A stretch of DNA of 64,000 bases. Source: Nansenia antarctica (Eukaryota; Chordata; Actinopteri; Argentiniformes; Microstomatidae). Below, one piece after another: positions 1 to 10,864 of the stretch (position 1 is the first letter of the stretch; each line of letters begins with the position of its first letter). Below the pieces are notes generated by a model, which was not told where the DNA came from, searched no databases, and saw nothing but the letters and a program-made list of their open reading frames with translations. Where the stretch lies: contig OZ022348.1 of the NCBI GenBank assembly GCA_963989245.1, forward strand, positions 32,131,305-32,195,304. The letters run 5' to 3'. Both the position numbers and the translations under genes were made by a program.

Positions 1-2100
1 ATAGGTCTGTATGCACATGAATTTAGGCAGTGTTGTGTTACACTAGAATATGCATCCTTTTTTGTTATAGTTCACATGAACTAAACATAACCTTACCTCA
101 GTACAGTAGAAGAAAGCATGACTCGGACATTTCTCTCAGCTACTGTATGTGCGCACATCACCTTTATGTACAGTGGAAATACCACCAAAGTTGAAATCTT
201 TGTCATGCAAGCAGCTCCACATTACAATTTATTTGTTTTTATAGCATATTTTCCTGTGATGTCTTGTTGACTTACAGTACTAAATCTATCATGTGTTGTC
301 CTTTTCTGATTCAGACTGTTATTTATGATAAACAATAAATATGCATTATGATGTCTTTGTATTTTGAATTGAATTGTTATGTGTACATTTGTTTTTAGTG
401 TTCTAAGCTGATATGTCTCAATGCTTCACTCACACGCACCAAGACAAGTGGACAATTGGATGAATGTCAGACCCATAGTTCTGGAATGAGAACATGTGTT
501 GAGATGCCATACTTCATATCTGCCCAGAAATGTAGCTGTGCTACACAATGTCACACAAACACTGTGTGTGAACCTAACCAGTCACAACTAATCACTTTTA
601 TATAAAGTCACCCTTTCAGCCTTCATGAGTTAATGTTACTATTGGATTAAGTTTAGATTAGATTAGAAGACCTCAGCACTGTACTACATGTATGTGATAT
701 CTTCAATTGCAATGTCTCTTGTAGCCAACAGAGGTCAGTGTCAATATGGGCTCTCGCCTACAAGACATCAAGGCAGTGTGCAGAATGACGCAATGGTATA
801 TCCAGTTTGCTTTTGAAACAGCTAAATCCTCACATCTCCTAAACTCACAGAGGCTATCACGAGCTGCTCTTATGGGTGGACACGCATCAACTCGCATCAA
901 CACGCATCAACACGCATCAACTCACTGTCAATGTCATTTTTTTGTATTCTTTTGATATTAAACGACAGTTTAATATCGCAATAACCATTTAGAAAATGTC
1001 CAAAATATATCCAGTTCAGATGTTTAGATGTTTGTTTTTGGAACAATGTGAGGAATTGATTGTGTATCCCACATAATTGCAGCAGGGACCTAAATTCAAC
1101 TAAAGCAAGTTCAGATAGTGATCCTACAGTATTACCTTGGTCAGAGAGGCCGTTGTGTAGAGAGTCTGATTTTAGACACTTTCTCTGTAACTTCCTCACC
1201 ATGCACTATAAAAGTGGGTTAATACGAGCACCTGAACTGGCTTTCCTTTTTGCCTTCGGTTGCTAGGAGGGAGTGGAAGAAAGACAGGATTTATTTTAGG
1301 AAACTGCGTTTCCTCTAAATGAGTGACTTCATCATCGGACTCCACCTGTTCTATGTAACATTTCTATTTTCAAAGAACATTAGTTTAGTCAAACAATATA
1401 AGAAAACTGGGATGTCAACACACTAATATCGTTGTTATGGTACAAGTTTCAGTAAAGGTCAAACACATCAGATAACAGTCAAACTACACTGAGCTTCTAA
1501 ACCAGACTGGCCCAAATTGAGATGCTGACATTTAAATTGATTCCCAGCTGAAAATGAAAGGCTCTGCTTAACGTGACTGAACTTTGTTCCATTTGAGAAA
1601 GTTGCCTGTCTTTAGGCCTGCAAAGATGTATGGTTTAACACTCTGGGAGCAGTTCAGCATTCCTGACACTTTTTTGGCCAGTGTTTCCATCATGTGAACT
1701 GTTCACTGGAATGCAATTATTCATTGGGCTCAGAAAATATACATACAGTCCCACATTAATGCCGAAAGTAACCCTTGAGGAATGGTTTGTTTTGTCTAGA
1801 CTCATGCCATTGCAGGAATGAACACTTAGGAACACTTGGTGTTGGAATGCTAGTTATGTAATTGTAGAGGAATCTATGCAGGCAGCCTGTCTACTCAAAC
1901 AACCTCATTTGATACAGTATGAGTTCTTATTGCTTATTATCACCATGATAGTGCATAGTTAAGATGTTAATTGTGATAACAGATTAAGTCAATGCAAGAA
2001 CTATCACTTATCTTCCACAGTGCATACAATTCTTTTAGCTGTTGGTACTGATTCCCACCACACTCCATCTTACAGAACTTGCTCAGGTTTTTAGTGCTGT
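1..2100. other. Intergenic sequence without recognised gene
   Basis: AT-rich sequence in which no open frame looks like a known protein and no convincing splice-site pair is seen. An AATAAA signal at 334-339 followed by a GT-rich stretch could be the 3' end of a gene lying to the left on the + strand, but no coding sequence supports it. The short open frames here are of the length expected by chance. Confidence 0.5.
881..920. repeat. Four-copy 10-bp tandem repeat
   Basis: Four consecutive copies of the decamer cacgcatcaa, one with a single change (ctcgcatcaa). Confidence 0.85.
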
Positions 2101-2160
2101 CAATCGATTAAAAAGTTAATCACAATAATGGGACAAGTTTAAAATACTAGTACCGGTATT

Positions 2161-2188
2161 TTTTTTTTGGGGGGGGGGGGAGGGGGGC
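2161..2188. repeat. Homopolymer T/G tract
   Basis: Eight T followed by twelve G, an A, and six more G. It lies just after a stretch at 2100-2125 that resembles a dispersed fish repeat (gtcaatcgattaaaaagtt). Confidence 0.7.
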
Positions 2189-2932
2189 GATAAACAAAAT
2201 GCATGGTTAGAGGAGTTTTTACTTTATTATAACATCTCAGCTTAGTTTTGATGATTTCTGAATAAGATAAGAATCTCTTAATTTACAAAGTAAAAAAGTC
2301 TCGGAATGCTTTGCTTTGCCCACAACATCCATAATTAATTAGCAGACAATCACATAAAGAACAGAGTAAAGTCTGCTAAAATGTGAATGTAAACAGCTAG
2401 CCTACAGGTAAATTATTAGCAAAGTAACATGCTGAATAAGAAGTGCTGATTGTTACTTTCAATAAACATTATTGTACACAGACAGTAGCAGGTTGTATTG
2501 CTTGTTTAAACAGCTGTTATTGTTATACTCGTTAGCTTAGCACTAGAAGCTACGATTAGCACACTGTCCATGAGCAACAGTCTTTTAAGCTACAAGTTGA
2601 GCTTCACAACTGTAACACCGGACCTTGTTGCCGGCAGACCTTTTCTGGACTTAAGCACCTAACAGGTATGACAGCTGGCTGTGTCTCAGAACACTGTCTG
2701 TCTTTTGAACCTAGCTCAGGGCTGGCTAGCTAGCTAGTTAGCCAGGGCTGCCAAGTCTCACGCAATCACCGGGAGACACACGCATTTCAACCAGTTCTCA
2801 AGCTCTCACGCCGCATCTCTATTTCTCACGGCGAGAATTTTGTTTTACGGGACTTGAGTTTCGTGGCATCTTTCTGCACGCGCGTTAACTTGAGTCTGCA
2901 GTCGAAGCGGCAGGCGAGCGCTGATGGAAGAA

Positions 2933-3830
2933 CAGGGCCGGACTTATGCATGGGCTACCCTGGGCTTGAGCCCAGGGGCCCCGGGCTACAAGGGGCCCCA
3001 AAATAAATCCAAATGTATGAATAAATATTTGCTCTTTGATTTTGAATTCATAAATTACGTTCAAATTGGAAAAAATGGTTTTGTCGCAGCGCAGGGCACG
3101 GAAATACAGCCCCCCCCCCCTCCCCCGCGGGCATGGAAATACAGCCCCTATCACTATTCCTACTGGACGCTCTGATGAATGACGTGTTTTAATTTGTTTA
3201 ATTATACTGTATATTTAGGCCAATGGAGAGGTTTACATCGACGCGTCACGCGCAGGGCAGGGGCATCATCTTTGGTGGAGCGATTGTCAATGTCATGATC
3301 ATGGCGGACAGGAGGAATTACGAGAGTGGAGCGCAAAAAAGAAAAATGAAAAATGAAAAAGTGGAACGCGAAAGGGAGACACTGAGAAAAACTCCAAAAC
3401 TTACTGGGTTTTTCAAACCAGTCGTAGATGCTTCATGAGTTCAGACACTCGCGCCCAGACACATACTGTAGCTGTCCAATACACACCTCACTTACATTTC
3501 GTCTCAGGCACCCACACACTCCCCCCACGTAGGCCCTGTTAGTGTAGGTTTGTTATTTTGTCTGTCTTTATTAAATAAAAATGTTATTATTGTCACCCTT
3601 GTCTCTGTGTCCGTCTGTTCTGGGTTTCTGCCACATTTGACCGCTTGGTTCAGGCCTAACACTTGCTTTTTCTTCATGTGCTTTATGCCAATAACATACT
3701 CCATTGGGATACGTGTGTTTCTGGTCATAGGTTCTGGTTGGTGTAGTTGTAGCTTATCATTTTTAGTGTAGGTAGGGGCCCGAACAATGACTCAAGCCCA
3801 GGGGCCCCCACCCCCCTAAGTCCAGCCCTG
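2933..3830. mobile_element. hAT transposon, internally deleted (B), nested in A
   Basis: Termini are cagggccggacttat at the left and a matching ctaagtccagccctg at the right. It is flanked by a perfect 8-bp duplication, tggaagaa, at 2925-2932 and 3831-3838, which is diagnostic of the hAT superfamily. At 898 bp it is far too short for an autonomous hAT. It keeps one short coding remnant (3301-3438). Removing it restores a continuous host repeat that matches the copy near 57.4 kb. Confidence 0.9.
3301..3438 (+). pseudogene. N-terminal fragment of a hAT-type transposase
   Basis: A 45-residue frame starting MADRRNYESGAQKRK and continuing with a highly charged stretch to KLTGFFKPV. Basic KRK-rich starts followed by a PKLTxFF motif are common at the N-terminus of vertebrate hAT transposases and the host zinc-finger proteins derived from them. 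The frame then stops, and no zinc finger, catalytic core or dimerisation domain follows inside element B. Assignment is from motif memory only, so the subfamily is uncertain. Confidence 0.55.
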
Positions 3831-5093
3831 TGGAAGAACCTGTGTTCACGCGAGCTGCAAGAACGTAGCAAGCAGTGTTGCCAGATTGGGCTACTTTTGG
3901 TACTGGACGGGTGGATTCTGCAGTTTTTAGACCGGTTGGGCTGGACATTGTCAATTCCGTCTGGCAACCGTGGTAGTAAAATATGTGCATACAGTACATT
4001 ACAACATCGTATCGGGTAGCCTACTGGACTGGGTTGCACCAATTTGGCGTAAGTCTTTACTAAATGCATTTGTTTCTCTACTGTAACATAACCAGGTACA
4101 TTAATAATAATTGTTAAAGGAGCATAGTCTACTACTTGCTACTGAGATGCTAACCCGACGGATTGTCCGGTTGACGCGCCGTGCGTCCTAGTTTGATGTG
4201 TTGCTGTTGGTTATAATAAGATCCGTAGTCGTTGGTTTGCTGCATAATAAACATTTATTGTGTTACTATGTGCGATCAATGGCTTAATCACTGGTACAAA
4301 CAATAACAATAACAAACTTAGCGCCCTTGCGGTCAAACCTATTTGCCCTTCCGGGGTCAACACCTGACGACAACAACAACATGTGCTACCTGATATACCT
4401 GCCTCAGGTATTGTGACAGCGCCACCCCATGTGCACACAGTGAATTACAACACGTATCACAGGACCATATCTGGCTCCTACAATAGTAATAATAAATAGT
4501 AATTGCAATTTACAATACAACAATTGGGGGTCCCTCAAAAAAAATGTGGCCGCGCTACGCGCGCACAAGATCAACCACCAAGGCCTCATTCTGACCCAGG
4601 AAAAACCCTGGTATGTAGCCTACTGTATAACATGATAGCCATCTATGAGCAATGCACTGTATATAAGATGATGACCAAGGGTCTTTCTGCTGCTGACCAA
4701 GGGGCTGAGTCCTGTTGATGGGGCCCAATTTTCTTTTAGAGTCTGTAGGCTACTGTATTTGTTCATTAAGATTTCATAAATATGATATATTGTCTGAATT
4801 TTTGTCTTGTTTTATAAAATGTTAAATATTTTCATTTCTTGTGCTGGTTTATTATGAACAACATGTAAAATTGCAGGAAACTAGCACAAATAATTGGGTG
4901 GGAGAGAGGGGCCGCTGCCGCCAAAACGTGCACAGTTTTGGGTCGCTCCACCGCCAAAAAAATCTCACTCCAAACTTTTGGTGAAACTTGGCAGCCCTGA
5001 GTTAGCTCTCTACTCCATTCATCAATTATTCACCAACTTCTATCATTAGTTCAGGCGTTATACAAAGACGTTATAAAGACGTCATGATGACGT

Positions 5094-5304
5094 CTTTCAG
5101 AGACGTCCAGGACTAGGCCAGATCACATGTTGTTTAGGGGATTTTTTTAACGTCTTTTCCAGGACGTCATTTCAACAACTTTTTGGTGACCTAAAACAGC
5201 CGGTTGTATTCTGGTCATCAAAAAGTCGTTGAATGACGTCCTGCAAAACAAGTAACTCCCCTAAACGACATGTGATCTGGCCTAGTTCTGGACGTCTCTG
5301 AAAG
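5094..5304. repeat. Foldback element with about 95-bp arms
   Basis: Left arm 5094-5190 and right arm 5214-5304 are imperfect reverse complements around a 23-bp loop. Outer ends read ctttcagagacgtcc and ggacgtctctgaaag. Inner ends read ctttttggtgac and gtcatcaaaaag. The arms carry several TGACGT/GACGTC motifs. This looks like a MITE or foldback transposon; no target duplication was established. Confidence 0.8.
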
Positions 5305-5589
5305 AACTCATCACAACATAATTTGGCTTGCTGCCCCCTTTTACTAATACCTTGCCAAAAACATATAATTTCGCAGTACAACAATGTTTCAATTATGAAC
5401 AATAACTTTCAATTACAAAAATGTGTACAATTACAGTTACACTTGTGTCAATACAACTTTTTATTTACAAAACTTTAACAGTTAATGGTTAGATATTCCC
5501 CGACTATGACATCGCTGCGTACTTGTTCCACTGCTTCACCGCTTCTGTAATTGAAAATAATGAACATATTGTCAGAACTTGAAAACAAA

Positions 5590-5990
5590 CAGCTTTCCAA
5601 TTCATAGTTTGCAGTCACGTGACTGGCGCAGAGCCCTGGAGGGCAAAACATAGTGGAAACTCCGTAGAACTGCAGCACTGACCTGTAATTTTCCCACCTG
5701 TTTCAAGCAACGATTATTTAGATCACCTCTCAAAAGAAGAAAAACAAAGATATGTGAACAAACTACACATTTTGGACACTTGCGATCCATATACAGCACC
5801 CGCCGCAGTATTTCAATCACTAAAAACAGCGAAGTCGCTGCCAGAGCTCCAGGTCGGTGATGTCTACATATATCTTGTGGAGAATCCTTCCCCTTACACT
5901 GCCGCCAGGATGAAAGCGTACAAAAGTACAGACAGTTATAAAAAAAAATCTCGATCTGGATGGGTCAATAATGCTAATGTTAACTAGCTA
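5590..5990 (+). pseudogene. Fragment of a THAP/YqaJ-type transposon: 5' region plus one exon
   Basis: After an acceptor-like tttag (ends 5721), an open stretch 5722-5987 reads ...LSKEEKQRYVNKLHILDTCD and later PYTAARMKAYKSTDSY...SGWV. The PYTxxxxKAYKSxxSY pattern resembles the region that precedes YqaJ-like exonuclease domains in metazoan transposon-related proteins. I do not see the YqaJ domain itself. The upstream block 5590-5660 is the reverse complement of 7350-7405, which sits upstream of a THAP exon, so both appear to derive from one transposon family in opposite orientations. Confidence 0.45.
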
Positions 5991-6090
5991 TCTAAAGGAC
6001 GGACATAACCAACTCCAAGCTGGTAGCGTCCACAAAAACAAACCATGTCAGAACGATTATGCAAAGATAGACAAAAAATAGAATAATTAG

Positions 6091-6270
6091 TCAAAGTCAA
6101 AGTCAGCTTTATTGTCAATCCAATATATGTACAGACATACAGAGGGCTGACATTGCGTTTCCCTCTCATCCACAGCGCATAGCAAACAAAAACAATAAAT
6201 AACAATATAATACGACAAGATAAAAAATAACTATATATACAAAAAATACTAGATAAAAGATTTGAAATGT
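6091..6270. repeat. 3' end of a dispersed fish retroelement
   Basis: Starts with gtcaaagtcaaagtcagctt followed by tattgtcaat, a block seen at the ends of many fish LINE-type repeats, and is followed by A-rich sequence. It is split from its apparent continuation (around 7002) by the element at 6302-7000. Family not resolved. Confidence 0.45.
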
Positions 6271-6301
6271 GCGGTCCAATGTACAGGGGTGGAATACAAT
6301 A

Positions 6302-7000
6302 TGTGTGGTGGCCTGGGAAAACCCTTCACATGGTGGCATTTTGACATTTTCATTTTTTAATATTTCCATAAATTAGAAGTTCTCAGCTATTCATAACTGG
6401 TTGAATGACTGAGATAGCCCTTTATTTTAAAAAAGTTATGAGCATTTTAATGTATCATGTCAAAAAAAGTGAAAGGTGAGAAATGCTGCCCCCATGCTGC
6501 CCCCGACCCCTTTCTCCTCCGGGTCGGGGGAGGAGCCTATGCAGATCGGCCGGTCTCGTTTGTCTGCTTGTGATGCGGTGTTAGTCTGCTCGCCTCGTCG
6601 GTATGCGAGGGACAGATCCATTTGTGTGTCTTCTAGTTAAGATTTTATTACTTTATGCTTATTGTGAGCATCAGTAAACTGGCAATAACACAGGTGGGAG
6701 TATCGTCTCTCCTTTCGCTCATGTGTGCGTGCGTTGCTTAACTGAGAATGAGACACGTTCAACGTGACACGTTCAACGTTCAACGTTTCGCTAGCAAACT
6801 ACCCACCACAAAAACACAAAAATAAGTACTTTCTCTTTTGTTTTCTTAAAATGTTTATTCACCATAATGTAGTATGGAGTTCAAAGTACTAGAATACCAC
6901 ATAATATCAAAATCGCCAAAATCGCGATTTCCATCTATTTTTGCTCTTTGCCACAAACGAACGCAGCGACATCCGACGGGTTTTCCCAGGCCACCACACA
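6302..7000. mobile_element. Nonautonomous DNA transposon with 23-bp inverted repeats
   Basis: Bases 6302-6324 (tgtgtggtggcctgggaaaa...) are the exact reverse complement of 6978-7000. TA dinucleotides flank both ends (6300-6301, 7001-7002), compatible with a Tc1/mariner-type target. A longer direct repeat ATATGTG also spans the junctions, so the exact target duplication is open. No coding sequence inside; the interior has a C/G-rich palindrome-like block around 6490-6535. Confidence 0.7.
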
Positions 7001-7078
7001 TATGTGCAATAGTGGTAGTTGGCTCAGTATAATAGAGTAAAGTGGCTAAAGTACGTAAATAATTAAAATAATCAGTGT

Positions 7079-7283
7079 TTACTTGAGCTTATCTTTGAAA
7101 TGTTCGCTGCAGAGACGTGTGTACTTTGATGGTTTGCCCGCCTCAGGGACTGAGACACATAGCACAAATCCACAATCTTCTCCTCTCTGGGTTTTCTTTT
7201 TCTGACGGAATTCTGTAGAAGAACAACCCAGGGTTGTATCCTCGTCGGTTAGTGCACCCGATTGCACAGCAACTATCCAGCAT
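7079..7283 (-). pseudogene. Frameshifted THAP-domain exon
   Basis: On the - strand an ATG at 7283 opens MLDSCCAIGCTNRRG, then FFYRIP and RRRLW. This matches the start of a THAP zinc finger: C-x4-C, a hydrophobic FYRxP and an RRxxW. After a frame change the sequence continues PSKYTRLCSEHFKD in the neighbouring frame, giving the final CxxH (LCSEHF) of the same domain. The DNA therefore holds a whole THAP domain broken by one frameshift. The upstream sequence 7350-7405 matches 5590-5660 inverted. THAP domains occur in P-element-like and Kolobok transposases as well as host genes; a transposon origin is favoured because of that duplicated promoter region. Confidence 0.6.
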
Positions 7284-7405
7284 TTTGTCAAACAACTAAT
7301 TACTTGGTATAAACCTGATAAAATAGCAGGCAGGCAGCGGAAGAAAGATTTGTTTTGCCCGCCAGGTGGGCGTTCCCCTTATGCCGTGACGACACATGCA
7401 AACTA

Positions 7406-9160
7406 TGAATTGTCATCTATAAAGCCAACAGGTCGCTAGCATTGGGCTACATGTTAACATTAGTTGCTTAAAATTCCTGTCTTTCGCATTCTTAACATTA
7501 CACCACGCAGTTAGTTGTGTCAATTCTGACCCAAGTGTTTTCAGAAACAACACCCAAGTAGTTATATTCATTTCTTACACAATTCATTAGTGCTAGTGCT
7601 AGCTACTTATTCAGTTCAACATGCAGCTAACATTCATTGGGAAACGCCAGGGTTTTATTATCTGCTAAAGAATAAACTGTCTTTCTGCTGGCAATTACAT
7701 TTAGCTATAAAGGTAGTTATCAGAATTCCTATGTACTTTGCTACTTACGTTTATTTCCAAACCGTTTTCTTCTGCCAGCTGCTCCAGAAAGGCAACTGTC
7801 AGTTGGTGCTGTGAGCATGCGCGAATGTAAACAGATATCCGTTCTTCTGTACAAATCAACTGTAATCTCAAATAAAAATAAATTAAAAAGAAGCAGTTTC
7901 CTAATCAAATCAATAATTGTCTACTGTTTTAAATAACAATTATTGTATTCGATGAACGACTTTGTTACACTTTTTACAGTGTATGTTGGGAATTTGTATT
8001 AAAATAACTAGAAGTGATAAATCATGTACTATGTGCTCATTTAAATAATATGTGACTGAGGTCAGTTGAGAACAATTAGAAGGTCACGCGAAGCCAAAAG
8101 AGAGGTTCTGTTTTTGAGCGACAAGAAGAAGACAAGCTCCTGACTAAAAGAAAGTTTTATGATTCAAACCGCCTGTAAATTACTTATTTTTACCTATGTG
8201 CTAACAACCATTTTACACCTGCTGTTATGATATTCTATTTTCCTGTACTGATGTTATACTTTCAGAACTAATGATTAATGATAAGTCTATTCTTCTATAC
8301 TATATTTTAACTTGTTAATCGAATCCCAAGTCATGGGACTGTGTAACTTCAACAGTTATGTTTTCACAAGCTATTCTGATAAAGGTCACACTGACCTAGT
8401 CATGAGGGAATGGGTTTGAAGATCAAATAACTGGCCAATTAGTGCTTTAGAACGCATGTAGAATTAACTGTATAAAAATGTCTGTTCATCCTAAAAATAT
8501 AACTGTGTGCATATGCTTAGGCTACTGATTTCTTAATACTTAACAGAATGTGTGTGTGTCTAACGTTGCGCAAGACTAGGCTGCTCAGTGCTCACACAGG
8601 TGGATCACCATGACTAACGGCCGGGGGGCCAGAAGAAGAAGATAACACACAGTACACTCGCACCCACACAGAGAGGAGTTGAGGCCACATAACTAACTAA
8701 AACACTTGCTACAAATCAAATGGTCACAGCTGCAACAGATTTTATGCTGACAATTAAAAAACTACCAGATAGGGGGAGGAGGGACAGCCCAGCCCCAAAT
8801 GTTAAATCAAAATGTATAAAGTCTATGTATCAAGGCGAAACTGGGTTCTTGTCTGGTGAAGCAGTTAACCTATTGACGGCTAGCTGATACTTGCCTGCGG
8901 AGGTGAAACTAGATGGGACCCCTTTTCCATGGAAATGAACTATTATTGCTTGCTGATGTGCTTGAATAAATTTTCTCTTAATGAACAGTTCAGTAGTGGT
9001 GCCTAATATTTGATTGGATCATTTTATCTTAAGAAGTTATATCAAGGAGGTCTTGTTGAGATTAAACAAACTCGCTTGTAAGTGACGACTCAATTAAATC
9101 AATTCTGGAGAAGTTGATCGCCTTACATGTAGAATAGTGATATAACATGCACAGCATTTT
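7406..9160. other. Intergenic, nothing recognised
   Basis: No supported gene. The sequence is AT-rich and has no long frames; short frames do not resemble known proteins. Confidence 0.4.
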
Positions 9161-9402
9161 TGCACAACCTGAGCGGGCGGTGCATTTCACACCTAGGCCT
9201 TCAGTGATGTCCGACACATTCCTACCTGAATTATTCTACCTCTTAATACCATCGTTATGACGCCATGGCTCTAGAAACTAGACAGAAACACAGTATAACC
9301 GGGCGTTGCATCACCTTAACATAGTCAGACAAGTACAACAGAGTTATATTAATATTTCCGAAGCATTTTTAATCAATAAATCCGCATTTACAATGAAGAG
9401 TG

Positions 9403-9711
9403 TTAAACTAACATCTTTAAGATCGCTACATTACCCACGTCTGTCGTCTCGTCCACCATAATAGCGACAAAGGGTGCCTTTTTAATCTCCATTTTGATCT
9501 CTTCTCCCACTTCAGCAATAGCAAAAATCAGGTCGTTTTGTATTTTGCCTGACGTCCCAGTAAACACTTTGTTTGTGGACAGGTGGTAATGTAAATCTGG
9601 GTTGTTTTCAGCCAGAAAAGAAAGAAGCTCAACGTAGTTTCCTGTTTGTGGACTCGGCGCTTTTATCGTGTCCCCTAAATGAAAGTTATTGTTTACCCAA
9701 AAACAGGACAC
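9403..9711 (-). pseudogene. hAT transposase fragment (DUF4371-like region)
   Basis: A 102-residue frame with GNYVELLSFLAENN, then GTSGKIQNDLIFAIAEV, then APFVAIMVDETTDVGN. The G(T/N)S...IQN(D/E)LI and (V/L)DETTD motifs are typical of the first half of the hAT catalytic domain (DUF4371), where the D of DETTD is the first acidic catalytic residue. No BED finger upstream and no dimerisation domain downstream are seen, so it is a relic inside the element at 9168-10276. Confidence 0.75.
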
Positions 9712-9814
9712 AATCGATCAGTATTATCGATCAGTCAACGAAAGCTTTCGTTGTGGCGCTCCGTTTCCCTGCGCACTTTCAAAAGTTTCACATCTACCGG
9801 CATGTACGCATCTC

Positions 9815-9866
9815 AATAGTGAATATCAATAGTGCGTATCAATAGTGCGTATCAATAGTGCGTATC
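9815..9866. repeat. Four-copy 13-bp tandem repeat
   Basis: Four units of aatagtgcgtatc (the first with two changes, aatagtgaatatc) inside the hAT relic. Confidence 0.85.
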
Positions 9867-10322
9867 CAATCAAAAGACGTGCTGGGTGCTGACATCATTG
9901 AGCCTTACAGCAGGCGCCGTTGTTGCTTTTGCTCGCATCTACGTAGGTTTACTAGGAACGCCACAGGTTTTCTCGTTCCAACGTTAAGTTACAGGTCGAA
10001 TCCGCGGCACCGTTTAGCGTGCAGGCTGGGCAGATTTTGGAGCCCCCTAGCAACACATTTTGATTGGATAAAAGCTCTAACATAAAGGCCAGCCCTCCAA
10101 ATCTCAATCGGAGACTGGAAGCAGCGCAACCAAGAGGAAAGCTATGAAATGAAGAGAATAGACTATGGGGAATCATTAATACAGATTTGTGGAAAAAATA
10201 TATTAAAATAAAATGTATATTCTGATGATGTTTAGGCCAGCAGAGAAGGCCTTGCTGGCCCTGACGGCACACCACTGCTCCTACTTGAATTTACCGATAA
10301 TGTTGATTACATTAGCAAAACT

Positions 10323-10408
10323 AATTTTGATAATTTGTGCAGCTTGAAAGAGAGCAGCACGAACGGACCCTGATAGTGACTCTCTCAAGCTGAACAAATT
10401 ATCAAAAT
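10323..10408. repeat. Short inverted repeat (hairpin)
   Basis: The block around 10324-10354 (attttgataatttgtgcagc...) is nearly the reverse complement of 10379-10408, with a loop of about 25 bases. Probably a small foldback relic. Confidence 0.65.
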
Positions 10409-10526
10409 GAGTTTTGTGACTCTCAATGGCAAAGTCTTTTTCCTTAAGATTTTTCTTAGTTGAAATAGGGTGATAATTCGGGCCAGATACTAACTAGTTG
10501 TAATATGACGTGATCTGCCCATGTAT

Positions 10527-10830
10527 CAGTGGCGGCTGGTGCTAAACATTTTGGGTGGGGCACAGCAGTGTTTCCTCCAGGATTTTTCACATTAGTGGCG
10601 GGGGGGTCCTCTTTCGCAGCGCGCGCAATTTTTTTTCCGCGTACACAATTTTTTTCCCGCGTGCACGCGCATAAAACGCGCACTGGCGCTCAAAACAAAG
10701 ACGTAATTTCACTTTACCCACGCAATACCCACTTAAACATGTGTGAGGATACGTAACAGCGTTTTGTGACAGAACTTTCACTTTCATTCATGAAATTCAC
10801 ATGCACAGATCAGCCTTATAACATGTCATG

Positions 10831-10864
<34 letters not shown>

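Larger units (their letters stand above)
2743..4999. mobile_element. hAT-like nonautonomous DNA transposon (A), carrying a nested hAT
   Basis: The ends are inverted: cagggctgccaagt at 2743 and acttggcagccctg ending at 4999. The flanks are tagttagc (2735-2742) on the left and agttagc (5000-5006) on the right, i.e. an 8-bp hAT-type target duplication with one base lost. No transposase is seen in its own sequence. It is split by a second element at 2933-3830. A truncated reverse-orientation relative lies at about 56900-57655 and shares the stretches around 2750-2930, 3840-4100, 4480-4560 and 4760-4795, which supports a dispersed family. Confidence 0.8.
9168..10276. mobile_element. Diverged hAT element, inverted relative of 16652-19968
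   Basis: The left end (gagcgggcggtgcatttcac) and the right end (ggcacaccactg) match the ends of the better-preserved hAT at 16652-19968 in reverse orientation. Shared blocks are 9170-9315 with 19838-19965, 10085-10150 with 16770-16830, and 10200-10276 with 16652-16735. No target duplication is recognisable, so this is an older copy. It keeps a transposase fragment at 9403-9711, which the other copy lacks. Confidence 0.7.
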
